Shown here: positions 1-9,543 of the stretch, one piece after another
Layout: each line of letters opens with the position of its first letter
How positions within the stretch are numbered: position 1 is the first letter of the stretch
From: Zestomonas carbonaria
Lineage (GTDB): Bacteria > Pseudomonadota > Gammaproteobacteria > Pseudomonadales > Pseudomonadaceae
Assembly: GCF_904061905.1 (NCBI RefSeq)
Contig: NZ_CAJFCI010000023.1
Coordinates: 62,001 to 126,000 of the forward strand
Length of the DNA stretch: 64,000 nt
Direction: 5' to 3'
Notes under the pieces: generated by a model
What the model was told of the DNA's origin: nothing
The model's database searches: none
Seen by the model: only the letters and a program-made list of their open reading frames with translations
Made by a program: the position numbers and the translations under genes

Positions 1-1
1 C

Positions 2-460
2 CTGCTGTTGGCCACGCATTACTTCGGCGTCTGGGAAGAGCGCCGCGAGCATCCCAATCGCCAGCCGCAGTCGCTGCATGGCGACGGCTACATAGAAGTA
101 CGCCTGGCCAGCAGCCGTGGCGGGCACTACCTGCTCGATGGCCAGATTAATGGCCAGGTGGTGACCTTCCTGCTCGACACCGGCGCTACCGCCGTGGCCG
201 TGCCCGCCGGCCTGGCCGAGCGGCTGGGCCTGCAGCCCGGCGCACCGGTGCAGGTGCGCACCGCCAACGGCACGGTGACCGCCCACCGCACCCGCCTGGG
301 CACGCTGAACCTCGGCGACATCGAACTGCGCGACGTCGCCGCGCTGATCACCCCGGGCATGGAAGGCGACGAAGTGCTGCTCGGCATGAGCGCATTGCGC
401 CAACTCGAATTCACCCAGCGCGACGGCACCCTGGTGCTGCGCCAATCCACCGTACGATGA
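2..460 (+). CDS. retropepsin-like aspartic protease (clan AA, TIGR02281-type), 5' end outside window
   Basis: The reading frame is open from the first complete codon of the window, so the N-terminus is missing; the visible start (two leucine codons, then [12 protein letters not shown]) looks like the end of a membrane anchor. The body carries [13 protein letters not shown], the D-T-G catalytic motif of single-domain retropepsin-like proteases, and a distal [12 protein letters not shown] segment typical of this family. These proteins are thought to sit in the inner membrane facing the periplasm, with substrates unknown. The stop codon is 7 bp before parC, so the two are probably co-transcribed. 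In Pseudomonas a protein of this kind lies between parE and parC (from memory). Confidence 0.8.
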   Translation: MLLATHYFGVWEERREHPNRQPQSLHGDGYIEVRLASSRGGHYLLDGQINGQVVTFLLDTGATAVAVPAGLAERLGLQPGAPVQVRTANGTVTAHRTRLGTLNLGDIELRDVAALITPGMEGDEVLLGMSALRQLEFTQRDGTLVLRQSTVR

Positions 461-467
461 GGCCCGC

Positions 468-2717
468 ATGAGCGAATCCCTCGACCTGAGCCTGGAAGGC
501 GTGGAGCGTCGCTCCCTCGCCGATTTCACCGAGCAGGCTTATCTCAACTACTCCATGTACGTGATCATGGACCGCGCCCTGCCGCATATCGGCGACGGTC
601 TCAAGCCCGTGCAGCGGCGTATCGTCTACGCCATGAGCGAACTGGGCCTGGATGCCGACGCCAAGCACAAGAAGTCGGCGCGTACCGTCGGCGACGTGCT
701 CGGCAAGTTCCACCCGCACGGCGACTCGGCCTGCTACGAGGCCATGGTGCTGATGGCCCAGCCGTTCAGCTACCGCTACACCCTGGTCGACGGCCAGGGC
801 AACTGGGGTGCGCCGGACGATCCCAAGTCGTTCGCCGCCATGCGCTACACCGAGGCGCGGCTGTCGCGCTATTCCGAGGTGCTGCTGTCCGAACTGGGCC
901 AGGGCACCGTGGACTGGGTGCCGAACTTCGACGGCACCCTCGACGAGCCGGCGACCCTGCCGGCGCGGCTGCCCAACCTGCTGCTCAACGGCACCACCGG
1001 CATCGCCGTGGGCATGGCCACCGACGTGCCGCCGCACAACCTGCGCGAGGTCGCCACCGCCTGCGTGCGTCTGCTCGACGAGCCGGGCGCCACGGTCGAG
1101 CAACTGTGCGAGCACATTCCTGGCCCGGACTTCCCCACCGAGGCGGAAATCGTCACGCCGCGCGCCGACCTGCAGAGGATCTACGAGACCGGCCGTGGCT
1201 CGGTGCGCATGCGCGCCGTGTATCGCGTCGAGGATGGCGACATCGTGGTCACCGCGCTGCCGCACCAGGTTTCCGGCGCCAAGGTGCTGGAACAGATCGC
1301 CGCGCAGATGCAGGCCAAGAAGCTGCCGATGGTCGCCGACCTGCGCGACGAGTCGGACCACGAGAACCCCTGCCGCATCGTCATCATCCCGCGCTCCAAC
1401 CGCGTGGACGCCGACGAACTGATGCAGCACCTGTTCGCCACCACCGAGCTGGAATCCAGCTACCGGGTCAACCTCAACGTCATCGGCCTGGACGGCAAGC
1501 CGCAGGTCAAGGACCTGCGCACCCTGCTCACGGAGTGGCTGACCTACCGCGTGCGCACCGTGCGCCGCCGCCTGCAATTCCGCCTGGACAAGGTGGAGAA
1601 GCGCCTGCACCTGTTGGAAGGCCTGTTGATCGCCTTCCTCAACCTCGACGAGGTGATCCGAATCATCCGTACCGAGGATCATCCCAAGCCGGTGCTGATG
1701 GAGCGTTTCGGCCTGACCGACATCCAGGCCGACTACATCCTCGACACCCGCCTGCGCCAACTGGCCCGCCTGGAAGAAATGAAGATCCGTGGCGAGCAGG
1801 ACGAACTGGCCAAGGAGCGCGAGAAACTGCTCGCCCTGCTCGGCAGCGAAGCCAAGCTGAAGAAGCTGGTGCGCAAGGAAATCCTCGAGGACGCCGAGAA
1901 GTACGGCGACGACCGCCGCTCGCCGATCGTCGCCCGCGCCGAGGCGCGCGCCCTGTCGGAAACCGAGCTGATGCCCACCGAGCCGGTCACCGTGGTGCTC
2001 TCCGAGAAAGGCTGGGTGCGGTGCGCCAAGGGCCACGACATCGATGCCGAAGGCCTTTCCTACAAGGCCGGCGACAGCTTCAAGGCCGCCGCGCCGGGGC
2101 GTTCCAACCAGTACGCGGTCTTCATCGACTCGACCGGGCGCAGCTACTCCCTGGCGGCCCACTCGCTGCCGTCGGCGCGTGGCCAGGGCGAGCCGCTCAC
2201 CGGCCGCCTGACCCCGCCGCCGGGCGCCAGCTTCGAATGCGTGCTGCTGCCCGACGACACGGCGCTCTACGTGATCGCCTCGGACGCCGGCTACGGCTTC
2301 GTGGTCAAGGGCGACGACCTGCAGGCCAAGAACAAGGCCGGCAAGGCCCTGCTCAGCCTGCCGGCCGGCGCCCGGGTGGTAGCGCCCAAGCCGCTCGCCA
2401 GCCTGGAAGAGGACTGGCTGGCGGCGGTCACCACCGAAGGCCGGCTGCTGCTGTTCCCGGTGCGCGACCTGCCGCAACTGGCCAAGGGCAAGGGCAACAA
2501 GATCATCGGCATCCCCGGCGATCGGGTCGCCAGCCGCGAGGAATACCTGACCGATCTGGCAGTATTGCCGAACGGCGCGACCCTGGTCCTGCAGTCCGGC
2601 AAGCGTACCTTGTCGCTCAAGCCCGAGGATCTGGAACACTACAAGGGCGAACGCGGACGGCGTGGCAACAAGCTGCCACGGGGCTTCCAGCGGGTCGAAG
2701 GCTTGCGGGTGGAGTGA
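468..2717 (+). CDS. parC: DNA topoisomerase IV subunit A
   Basis: ParC cuts and rejoins DNA in topoisomerase IV (ParC2ParE2) to unlink replicated chromosomes. The 749-residue length fits Pseudomonas ParC. The N-terminal breakage-reunion domain has the winged-helix region with [12 protein letters not shown] and the catalytic tyrosine in [10 protein letters not shown] (about Y127); the C-terminal part forms the beta-pinwheel DNA-wrapping domain. The quinolone-resistance positions are the sensitive type, Ser87 and Glu91. The ATG lies just after the stop of the retropepsin-like gene. A 121-bp gap separates it from the next gene. Confidence 0.97.
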   Translation: MSESLDLSLEGVERRSLADFTEQAYLNYSMYVIMDRALPHIGDGLKPVQRRIVYAMSELGLDADAKHKKSARTVGDVLGKFHPHGDSACYEAMVLMAQPFSYRYTLVDGQGNWGAPDDPKSFAAMRYTEARLSRYSEVLLSELGQGTVDWVPNFDGTLDEPATLPARLPNLLLNGTTGIAVGMATDVPPHNLREVATACVRLLDEPGATVEQLCEHIPGPDFPTEAEIVTPRADLQRIYETGRGSVRMRAVYRVEDGDIVVTALPHQVSGAKVLEQIAAQMQAKKLPMVADLRDESDHENPCRIVIIPRSNRVDADELMQHLFATTELESSYRVNLNVIGLDGKPQVKDLRTLLTEWLTYRVRTVRRRLQFRLDKVEKRLHLLEGLLIAFLNLDEVIRIIRTEDHPKPVLMERFGLTDIQADYILDTRLRQLARLEEMKIRGEQDELAKEREKLLALLGSEAKLKKLVRKEILEDAEKYGDDRRSPIVARAEARALSETELMPTEPVTVVLSEKGWVRCAKGHDIDAEGLSYKAGDSFKAAAPGRSNQYAVFIDSTGRSYSLAAHSLPSARGQGEPLTGRLTPPPGASFECVLLPDDTALYVIASDAGYGFVVKGDDLQAKNKAGKALLSLPAGARVVAPKPLASLEEDWLAAVTTEGRLLLFPVRDLPQLAKGKGNKIIGIPGDRVASREEYLTDLAVLPNGATLVLQSGKRTLSLKPEDLEHYKGERGRRGNKLPRGFQRVEGLRVE

Positions 2718-2838
2718 AACCAGGGCGCGGCTCCGGAGCTTTTGGGCTGGAGTCGCGCCGCAGTTTCACGGATGATACACACCTGCCTGAGCGTCCCCGG
2801 CGCCGTTTGCCCCCGGCCGGTCATGCTGGCCGTTTGAG

Positions 2839-3561
2839 ATGAGAGACATGAGTGCATTGCGTATCCCCCTGCTCCTGCTGCTGACCGGCGTGCTCGGTCT
2901 GTCGGGCTGTGTCAGCTTCCAGCCCGTGCCGCTGTACAAGCTGGACAGCGGCAACCCAGGCGTTCCCGCGCAGAAGAACGGGCCGGCGGTCCTTCTCGGC
3001 CCGGTGACGGTGGCCGACTACCTGCAACGCGAAACCCTCCTGCAACGCCAACCGGATGGCAGCCTGCTGCCGTCCAGCACCGGGCGCTGGGCCGGTAGCC
3101 TGAGCGCGGACATCGACCAGGTGCTGGTACGCCAGCTCGCCTGGCGCCTGGACACCCAGCGCCTGGTGCTGGCGCCGGCCGCTTCGGGTTTTACCCCGGA
3201 CGTGCAGGTATTGCTGAACATCAGCCGCCTGGATTCCGGCCCACAGCAGCCGGCGGTGCTGGAAGCCGAATGGCGCCTGCTGGACAAGCAGGGGCAACTG
3301 CGTGACAGCCACCTGATCCGCTTGCAGGAAGAACACCTCGGCACCTCGGCCGACCAGGTGCGTGCCCAGAGCCTGGTGCTGCAACGCCTGGCCGAGCAGA
3401 TGGCCACCACCGTGCAGCCGTTGCTCAAGGAGCCGCCGGTCGCCGAGACCCCGCGCAAACCGGCCGCCAGCAAGCCCCAGAAGGCTCGCGAGCCGGCGGA
3501 AGAGCCAAAGATCCCGATGGCCGCGCCGGTGCGCACCGATGTGGAAGTGTTCCGCTTCTGA
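2839..3561 (+). CDS. PqiC/DUF330-type ABC-transport auxiliary lipoprotein
   Basis: The N-terminus is a lipoprotein signal (hydrophobic LLLLLTGVLGLSGC, lipobox LSGC), so the mature protein is expected in the outer membrane. The following region (YKLDSG, then VLLGPVTVADYLQRETL and an IDQVLVRQLAWRL segment) resembles the PqiC/DUF330 family, lipoproteins that accompany MCE-type lipid transporters. The last 45 residues are Pro/Lys/Glu-rich and likely disordered. No MCE gene is adjacent, so its partner is not evident here. A second in-frame ATG at 2848 is a possible start and leaves the same signal peptide. A strong terminator follows directly. Confidence 0.75.
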   Translation: MRDMSALRIPLLLLLTGVLGLSGCVSFQPVPLYKLDSGNPGVPAQKNGPAVLLGPVTVADYLQRETLLQRQPDGSLLPSSTGRWAGSLSADIDQVLVRQLAWRLDTQRLVLAPAASGFTPDVQVLLNISRLDSGPQQPAVLEAEWRLLDKQGQLRDSHLIRLQEEHLGTSADQVRAQSLVLQRLAEQMATTVQPLLKEPPVAETPRKPAASKPQKAREPAEEPKIPMAAPVRTDVEVFRF

Positions 3562-3582
3562 CCGCATAGCCGCCTCGATAGC

Positions 3583-3612
3583 AAAAAGCCCGCACTGGTT
3601 GCGGGCTTTTTT
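3583..3612 (+). terminator. intrinsic terminator after the PqiC-like gene
   Basis: Perfect stem AGCCCGC/GCGGGCT with a 7-nt loop, flanked by five A on the left and six T on the right. It sits 22 bp after the stop codon at 3561. Confidence 0.9.
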
Positions 3613-3628
3613 GTGGCCGTTCCGAAAG

Positions 3629-3894
3629 TCGATAAGAGCGCTGGAGGCTGGAAGGCTGGACGAAAAGGCGGTCCGGCTTTTGTAGGGTGCGCGCACCGTT
3701 GACCCTGGCGCCAGCAGCGTGTTTCACCGGAAACGTAGGTGTTGGCCCCGGATCGGTGCGCACGGCGCACCCTACGTGGAAGCCTCTTCTCCGGTCGTCA
3801 TCCCCCTACGCGGCAGCGAATCGCGCGCATGGCGCGCTCCTACGGGTCGGCATCGAGGTAGGATCGGCGGGGACGCCCAGTCCCATGGCCGCGA
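3629..3894. repeat. composite intergenic repeat element, copy A
   Basis: Begins TCGATAAGAGCGCTGGAGGC, with the heptamer GGCTGGA repeated three times, then a GTAGGGTGCGC...GCGCACCCTAC inverted repeat, a degenerate CCGCGAACGCGG-type module (CATCCCCCTACGCGG), the GCGCGCATGGCGCGCTCCTAC module and GGATCGGCGGGGACGCCCAG. It stops at CCATGGCCGCGAT, exactly where the stop codon of the convergent AhpA-like gene (3895-3897) begins, so the distal heptamer array is missing. It fills the gap between two convergent genes together with the terminator before it. Confidence 0.85.
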
Positions 3895-5445
3895 TCAGTG
3901 CGCCCGGCTTTCGTGCATGCGCGTGAGCTGGCGCTCCAGCAGGGAAGGGTAGGGTTCCAGCAGGCGCTCGACGCAGCAGGCGCCTTCCGGGCTGGCGATG
4001 CCGCGGATACGTGCGCGCTGGCGCAGCAGCTCGTCGTCGCCGACGCTGCGCTCGACCAGCAGCAGGTTGCGGCTGTGCTGCGAGAGGGCCAGGGCGTCCT
4101 GGGTGATGTCGTCGAGCAGCAGGTCGCCCTGGCTGAGGCCCTTGAGGTCGTCGCCCTGGGTCAGGCCGAGTTGCAGTTGCAGGGTGATGCCGCTGTCGGC
4201 GACCTCCACCTGCAGGGCGTGGCCGAGGGCGCGCATCAGCTCGCCGCAGCACACCGCGTGGGTCAGGTAGTCTTCGCCGCTTGTCTGGCTATGGAACAGC
4301 ATCAGGCTGCTGCCGTCGTTGAGGGTGTGCAGGTCGGCCTTGTACAGGGTCGCGGCCTGGTCCAGGCAGTCCCGATAGCGCTGCAACAGGTCCATCAGGC
4401 GCGTGCGCGGCAGGCGGCGCAGTTGTTCCTGGGCGCCGAGCTGGATGGCCAGCACCGCGCTGTACTGCGGCTCGCTCGTTGCGGCAGGCGCCGGGGCGGC
4501 CTGCGGCTCGTCGTCGAGCAGCGGTTCGCTCAGGTCGGCGAACGGGTCGTCCTCATCGATGCTGGTGCGCCGGCTCGGTGGCGCGTAGTCGTCCGCGTCG
4601 GTCTCCTCGCTGTCGAAGGAGGGATCGGCGAGATCGCGGACCTCGAAGGTCTCTTCGGGAGCCTCGTGTTCCTCGGCGAGAAAATCCGGGTCGTCGTCCT
4701 CGATGAGGTCTTCGTCGTCCGGCAGCGGCTCGGGCTCCACGGGAACGGGCTTCTCCGGCACCAGGCGTGCCTGGAGCTGGCGGGCCAGGTCGCCGATCTC
4801 GTCCTGGCGGCCGGCGGCGGGGGCCGGATCGTCCGGGTCGCGCAGCCACAGGCGCAATTGCAGCAGCGGAGTGGACAGGTGGCGGCCGAGGCGCAGGCTG
4901 AGCGACAGGGTCAGGGCCAGCAGGATCAGGCTGAGCAGGCCCATGCTCTGCAGGCTGATGGTCATCGGCTGCTGGAACTGCTGCATGTCCAGGCTGATGC
5001 GCAGGTGGCCGGCGATTACCTCCTGGAAGGTGATCGGTGTCGAGAACAGGCCATCGGACTCGCCGAGCATGTTCTGCTTCGGCCGCGAGCCGGCCTCGGC
5101 GAGGATGCGGTTGTCCACGCTGTAGATCGCCGCGTGGGCCACCAGCGGGTTCTTCGCCAGGTTGTTGAGCAGCACGTTGAGGCTGAGGATGTCGTTGGAC
5201 ACCAGTAGCTCGGTGGCCGAGGCCGCGGTCTGGGCGGTGAGCGCCTGGCCCAGGGCGTCGGCCTGCTGCTGCATGGCCTGCTTGAACTGCAAGCCCATGA
5301 CCAGGGCGTAGATCAGCAATGCCAACGCCACCAGCAGCAAGCTGTGGCTGGCGATGCGCAGTGCGATCGGCACGCGCCGCTGGCGCAGGGCATGGAAGAT
5401 CAGCAGGAAGAAATTGTCGGGCTTGACGGGCGCTGGCCGGTTCAC
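3895..5445 (-). CDS. AhpA/YtjB-family inner-membrane protein next to serB
   Basis: This protein of 516 residues has one membrane helix at about residues 31-50, a periplasmic segment, a second helix at about 161-185 and a HAMP-like stretch ending in DEIGDLARQL. A strongly acidic, low-complexity linker follows (LPDDEDLIEDDDPDF and similar) and then a C-terminal domain with a cyclase-like look (SAVLAIQLGAQEQLRR, LNDGSSLMLFHS). A membrane gene divergent from serB is also found in E. coli (smp/ytjB), which supports the family call; function is poorly known. I chose the GTG at 5445 (MNRPAPVKPD) because the open frame upstream runs into serB and lacks family-like sequence. Confidence 0.7.
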   Translation of the reverse strand: MNRPAPVKPDNFFLLIFHALRQRRVPIALRIASHSLLLVALALLIYALVMGLQFKQAMQQQADALGQALTAQTAASATELLVSNDILSLNVLLNNLAKNPLVAHAAIYSVDNRILAEAGSRPKQNMLGESDGLFSTPITFQEVIAGHLRISLDMQQFQQPMTISLQSMGLLSLILLALTLSLSLRLGRHLSTPLLQLRLWLRDPDDPAPAAGRQDEIGDLARQLQARLVPEKPVPVEPEPLPDDEDLIEDDDPDFLAEEHEAPEETFEVRDLADPSFDSEETDADDYAPPSRRTSIDEDDPFADLSEPLLDDEPQAAPAPAATSEPQYSAVLAIQLGAQEQLRRLPRTRLMDLLQRYRDCLDQAATLYKADLHTLNDGSSLMLFHSQTSGEDYLTHAVCCGELMRALGHALQVEVADSGITLQLQLGLTQGDDLKGLSQGDLLLDDITQDALALSQHSRNLLLVERSVGDDELLRQRARIRGIASPEGACCVERLLEPYPSLLERQLTRMHESRAH

Positions 5446-5542
5446 AGAGCGCGGTTCTTCTGGAATGGAGTTGCCGCGCAGTATAACGAGCGACCTGTGG
5501 CCGGCAAAGCGGCGGGCGTGCCCGTGCGGCGGGGAAAGCGGG

Positions 5543-5548
5543 TAGAAT
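5543..5548 (+). promoter_or_regulatory. probable -10 box of serB
   Basis: TAGAAT lies 30 bp before the serB start in the serB/AhpA-like divergent gap. No convincing -35 box is visible. The same TAGAAT hexamer precedes rpsF and alr in this window. Confidence 0.4.
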
Positions 5549-5578
5549 GTGCGCCTTTTACACAGCGAGGGTTGCGCC

Positions 5579-6793
5579 TTGCGCGAAATCGTTCTGATCA
5601 ATATCACCGGCGAGGACCGCCCGGGGCTGACTGCCGCCATCACCGGCGTCCTTGCGCAGGGCGGGGTGAATATCCTCGACATCGGCCAGGCGGTGATCCA
5701 CGACACCCTGTCGTTCGGCATCCTGGTGGAGATTCCCGATACCGAGCAGGCGTCCTCGGTGCTCAAGGACGTGCTGTTCACCGCCTATAAGCTCGACCAG
5801 CAGGTGCGTTTCACCCCGGTTTCCGAGTCCGACTACCAGCAATGGGTGGGTGGCCAGGGCAAGCCCCGGCACATCGTCACCCTGCTGACCCGCAAGGTGA
5901 CCGCCGAGCAGTTGCAGCGGGTCAGTTCGATCACCGCCAAGTACGGCCTGAACATCGACCATATCGACCGCCTGTCCGGACGCATGCCGCTGGACACCCC
6001 GGCCGAGCTGAGCAAGGGCTGCATCGAGTTCTCCGTGCGCGGCGAGCCGGCCGATCCGGTGGCGCTGCGTGCCGAGTTCCTCAGCGTGGCGCAGGAGCTC
6101 AACGTCGACATCGCCTTCCAGCAGGATACGGTGTTCCGCCGCAATCGCCGGCTGGCGGTGTTCGACATGGACTCGACGCTGATCGAGGCCGAGGTGATCG
6201 ACGAGCTGGCCAAGGCCGCCGGCGTCGGCGAGCAGGTCGCTGAGATCACCGAGCGGGCGATGCGCGGCGAACTGGACTTCCGGGCCAGCTTCAAGGAGCG
6301 CCTGGCGCTGCTCAAGGGGCTGTCCGAGGATGTGCTCGAGGATATCGGCGCCTCGCTGCGCCTGACCGAAGGCGCCGAAACATTGTTCGCCGAACTCAAT
6401 CGCCTCGGCTACAAGACCGCCATCCTGTCCGGCGGCTTCACCTATTTCGCCAGGCAGTTGCAGGCCCGGCTGGGCATCGACTACGTGTTCGCCAACGAGT
6501 TGCAGATCGTCGATGGCAAGGTCACCGGCGTGGCCGTCGAGCCGATCGTCGACGCCCAGCGCAAGGCCGACCTGCTGCGCGAACTGGCGGCGAAGGAGGG
6601 CCTGCAACTGGAGCAGACCATCGCCGTCGGCGACGGCGCCAACGACCTGCCGATGCTCGGCCTGGCCGGCCTCGGCGTGGCCTTCCGCGCCAAGCCGCTG
6701 GTCAAGCAGTCGGCCAAGCAGGCGATCTCCACCCTGGGGTTGGATGGCATTCTCTATCTGCTCGGCTATCGGGATCGCGACGGGCAGGCCTGA
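5579..6793 (+). CDS. serB: phosphoserine phosphatase
   Basis: SerB removes phosphate from O-phosphoserine, the last step of serine synthesis. The protein (404 aa) starts with an ACT-like regulatory region (REIVLINITGEDRPGL), has a second ACT-like segment, and then the HAD phosphatase domain with FDMDSTLIE (nucleophile D196, acid D198), the ILSGGF threonine/serine-motif region and VGDGANDLPML. I chose the TTG at 5579 because it gives the usual MREIVLIN start and has GAGG 8 bp upstream; the upstream in-frame ATG at 5549 overlaps the promoter hexamer region. It is divergent from the AhpA-like gene and ends in a strong terminator. Confidence 0.95.
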   Translation: MREIVLINITGEDRPGLTAAITGVLAQGGVNILDIGQAVIHDTLSFGILVEIPDTEQASSVLKDVLFTAYKLDQQVRFTPVSESDYQQWVGGQGKPRHIVTLLTRKVTAEQLQRVSSITAKYGLNIDHIDRLSGRMPLDTPAELSKGCIEFSVRGEPADPVALRAEFLSVAQELNVDIAFQQDTVFRRNRRLAVFDMDSTLIEAEVIDELAKAAGVGEQVAEITERAMRGELDFRASFKERLALLKGLSEDVLEDIGASLRLTEGAETLFAELNRLGYKTAILSGGFTYFARQLQARLGIDYVFANELQIVDGKVTGVAVEPIVDAQRKADLLRELAAKEGLQLEQTIAVGDGANDLPMLGLAGLGVAFRAKPLVKQSAKQAISTLGLDGILYLLGYRDRDGQA

Positions 6794-6808
6794 ACACGGC
6801 CAAGAACG

Positions 6809-6834
6809 AAAAAGCCGCCTACGGGCGGCTTTTT
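6809..6834 (+). terminator. intrinsic terminator after serB
   Basis: GCCGCC/GGCGGC stem with a TACG tetraloop, five A before and five T after, 16 bp past the serB stop. Confidence 0.9.
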
Positions 6835-6896
6835 CGTGTCTGTTTCCTGGCTCGGTGCCTGGGTTGGTGATGGGTTGTCACCCATCCTACGGAAAG

Positions 6897-7366
6897 GCCG
6901 ATAAGAGCGCTGGAGGCTGGAAGGCCGGACGAAAAAGCTTTTGTAGGGTGCGCCGTGCGCACCGTTTACCCTGGGGCGGGCAGGGTGGTTCGCCGGAAAT
7001 GTAGGTGTTGATCCTGGATCGGTGCGCACGGCGCACCCTACGTGGAAGCCTCGTTCTCCACCGTCATCCCCGCGAACGTGGGGACCCAATAAACAAGCCA
7101 CGTAACCCGGATTTCATCCGGGCTACTCGTCCGCTGTTGTAGGAGCCAGCTTGCTGGCGATGCTTTGGCGTTGCCGGTGATCGCGCGCATGGCGCGCTCC
7201 TACAGGTCGGCATCTAGGCTGCGTTTGTAGGATCGGAGGGGACGCCCAGTTCCATGGCCGCGAAAAAAGGCTTGACGTAGAAGGTGCATGGCCAGAGCCC
7301 TGTCCAGCCTCCAGCCTCCAGCCTCCAGCCTCCAGCCTCCAGCCTCCAGCCTCCAGCCTCCAGCCT
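6897..7366. repeat. composite intergenic repeat element, copy B (fullest copy)
   Basis: Modules in order: GCCGATAAGAGCGCTGGAGG with a GGCTGGA heptamer array; a GTAGGGTGCGC / GCGCACCCTAC inverted pair around GGAAATGTAGGTGTTG; CGTCATCCCCGCGAACGTGG; CCCGGATTTCATCCGGGCTA; GTAGGAGCCAGCTTGCTGGC; GCGCGCATGGCGCGCTCCTAC; GGATCGGAGGGGACGCCCAG; and a terminal CCAGCCT array. It occupies the convergent gap between the serB terminator and the fimX stop codon. Apart from these modules nothing else is seen in the gap. Confidence 0.9.
7304..7366. repeat. heptanucleotide satellite CCAGCCT x9
   Basis: Nine uninterrupted copies of CCAGCCT form the right end of repeat copy B. The last base of the array is the first base of the fimX stop codon on the opposite strand (TTA at 7366-7368). 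The unit is the reverse complement of the GGCTGGA heptamers at the left end of the element, so the whole element is bounded by inverted heptamer arrays. Confidence 0.95.
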
Positions 7367-9435
7367 TATTCGTCGCCGGCCGAGAAGTCGTAGTCCATCG
7401 ACTGGCTCGGGCCCTGCAGGTAGTAGCCCTGGATGTAGTTGACCCCGGCCTGCCACAGGGTGGCCAGCACGCTGGCGCTCTCCACGAAGGGCACGATGGT
7501 CAGCTTGGCCTGGGCGTGCAGGCTGGCCAGCAGGGTCTTGAGGGCTTCCTGGCTCTCCGCCGAGGCCAGGTCCTGGGAGAACGAGCCGTCGACCTTCACG
7601 AAGTCGACGCTCAGGTGCTTCAGCGTGTTGAACGGGTTGAGGGCGCAGCCGAACTGGCTCAGGGCGACCTTGCAGTGCAGCTCGGTCAGCCCCTGGGTGA
7701 GCGCCTTGGCCTGCTTGAGGTAGGCGATGGCATCCGGCTCGTTGATCTGGAACGCCAGGGCGTCGGACGGCAGTCGCGCGGCCTTGAGCGCCACGCTGAG
7801 CCAGGGCAGCAGGGTCTGGTCCTGCAGGCTGGCGCTCGACAGGTGGATGAACAGGCAGGTGTTGTGGCCCTTGGCGCGATGGTCGGCGAGCAGCTTGATG
7901 GAATTGAGGATCACCCAGCGATCGATCTTTTCCCCCAGGCCAGCGTCCCGCGCGGCGCCGAGGAATTCAGCCGGCGGCACCTCTTCGCCTTGGGCGTTGA
8001 GCAGGCGCAGCAGCACTTCGTAGTACTCGTTGCTGTCGCCACGCAGGCTGATGATCGGCTGGAACAGCAGGCGGAAGGCGTTGGTCTCCAGGGCATGCTG
8101 GAGCATGGCGAGCATGTTGCCTCGGCTGGCGGCGGCGGCGAGCTCGTCGGCCGGGCTGTACAGCTTCACGGCGTTGCCGTCCTTCAGCTCGTCGGCGCAG
8201 CGGTGGGCGCGGTCGATCACTTCCTGCGCCTTGACGGTGGTTTCGTTGATGCCCGCCACACCGATGGTCAGGGTGGTCTGCACGGTGCGTCCGGCGACGT
8301 CGAACAGGTAGCTTTCGACCTTCTTCAGCAGGACCTGCAGGCTGTCCGCGCTCTGTTCGGGGGTGATCCCCGGTTGCAGCACGCTGAACACGTCGTCGCC
8401 GAAGCGCGCCAGTTGCGCGTCGCTGGGGAAGTGGGCGCGCAGCAGGTTGGCCAGGTCGGCGAGCAGCAGGTCGATGCCGGCCAGGCCGACGTCGGCGAGC
8501 AGCGTCGGATAGTGGTCGATGCGCACGTAGGCCAGGCTGGAAGGTTGGCCGGCGTTGACGGCTCGCTCGGCGGCGTCGTCGAGCAGTTCCAGGAAGTGGT
8601 TGCGGTTGAACAGGCCGGTGACCAGGTCCTGGCTGCTGATCTCGCGCAGCTTCTCTTCCAGTTCGGCGTTGTCGGTCTCGGCGCGGATCACCACCTGGAT
8701 GCACGGTTCACCGTCGTAGGTGGCCGGCGAGAAGCTCATCCGCGCCTCGAAGCTCTGGCCGTTGGCCTTGACTCCGGCGCAGGTCAGTTCGACACCGCCT
8801 TCGCTGCCCTGGTAGCTCTTCAGGAAATCCTTGAACTTGCCCTGGTCGGTGTTGCCGATCAGGTCGATCATCGGCATGCCTTCCAGCTCGTCGGCGTCTT
8901 CGTAGCCGAACATCTGCAGGTAGGCGCGGTTGGCGTAGATGTGCATGCCGTCGTGGACGTAGGTGATGGCGTCCACCGAGCTGTCGAGCAGCAGTTGGCA
9001 GCGTTTTTCCGCTTCGCGCAGGGCGACTTCGGCGGCGCGGCGGGCACGGCGTTCGTCGAGGTTGGCCAGTTCGCGGTTGGCGACCAGGACCAGGCGCTCG
9101 TCCTCGCCTTGCGGCAGCGCGTCCTGGGCGCCGAGGGCCAGGGCTTCGGTGATGGAGTCGGAATCGTTGTCGGCGACCAACTGGATCACCGGGATGTCCT
9201 TGGCCTGGCGGCGGATCGCGGAGATTGCCTCGCCGGGGTCGAGGTTTTCGCTGCTCGGCGCGGCGATCAGCAGGTCCCAGCTCTGTTGCAGGGCTTCGGC
9301 GAGATCATCGCTGGAGGTGACGCGGTGGACCCGGGTGGCGCGACCGGCGTTGCGGAACAGGCTGACGAGGCGTTCGGCCTCGTTTTGAGAGTCTTCGAGA
9401 ATCAGCAGGCGGATGGTCTTTTTTTCGATGGCCAT
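7366..9435 (-). CDS. fimX: FimX, c-di-GMP-binding regulator of type IV pili
   Basis: FimX promotes type IV pilus assembly and twitching at the cell pole in response to c-di-GMP. The 689 residues show a receiver-like N-terminus (IRLLILEDSQNEAERL, lacking a clear phospho-acceptor pattern), a PAS domain (IYANRAYLQMFGYEDADEL), a degenerate GGDEF domain (RFGDDVF in place of GGDEF) and an EAL-type domain whose signature is EVL (E473 in YYEVLLRLLN). Both degenerate motifs match known FimX, which binds c-di-GMP but has little or no turnover activity. Length matches P. aeruginosa FimX (about 691). Its stop codon abuts the heptamer satellite. Confidence 0.95.
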   Translation of the reverse strand: MAIEKKTIRLLILEDSQNEAERLVSLFRNAGRATRVHRVTSSDDLAEALQQSWDLLIAAPSSENLDPGEAISAIRRQAKDIPVIQLVADNDSDSITEALALGAQDALPQGEDERLVLVANRELANLDERRARRAAEVALREAEKRCQLLLDSSVDAITYVHDGMHIYANRAYLQMFGYEDADELEGMPMIDLIGNTDQGKFKDFLKSYQGSEGGVELTCAGVKANGQSFEARMSFSPATYDGEPCIQVVIRAETDNAELEEKLREISSQDLVTGLFNRNHFLELLDDAAERAVNAGQPSSLAYVRIDHYPTLLADVGLAGIDLLLADLANLLRAHFPSDAQLARFGDDVFSVLQPGITPEQSADSLQVLLKKVESYLFDVAGRTVQTTLTIGVAGINETTVKAQEVIDRAHRCADELKDGNAVKLYSPADELAAAASRGNMLAMLQHALETNAFRLLFQPIISLRGDSNEYYEVLLRLLNAQGEEVPPAEFLGAARDAGLGEKIDRWVILNSIKLLADHRAKGHNTCLFIHLSSASLQDQTLLPWLSVALKAARLPSDALAFQINEPDAIAYLKQAKALTQGLTELHCKVALSQFGCALNPFNTLKHLSVDFVKVDGSFSQDLASAESQEALKTLLASLHAQAKLTIVPFVESASVLATLWQAGVNYIQGYYLQGPSQSMDYDFSAGDE

Positions 9436-9543
9436 GGAATGTGCTTAACAACCTGTTCTGATCCGTTGTGTGGCGTTGAAAGAACGCTCCCGGATCGCGC
9501 CAGACGGGCGCTAAATCCCGACAAATGGTAGTGGTTTTGGAGC

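Noticed and set aside
411..2639. Long open frame of 742 codons opposite parC
   Set aside because: It mirrors parC on the other strand; high-GC third positions create such frames. No domain or Shine-Dalgarno supports it.
6897..6904. GCCGATAA at the start of composite elements as sigma-28 promoters
   Set aside because: Copies lack a matching -35 and in rlmB the box is the stop-codon region; the match is part of the repeat.
7304..7366. CCAGCCT array as a CRISPR-like repeat
   Set aside because: There are no spacers; it is a simple 7-bp tandem satellite.
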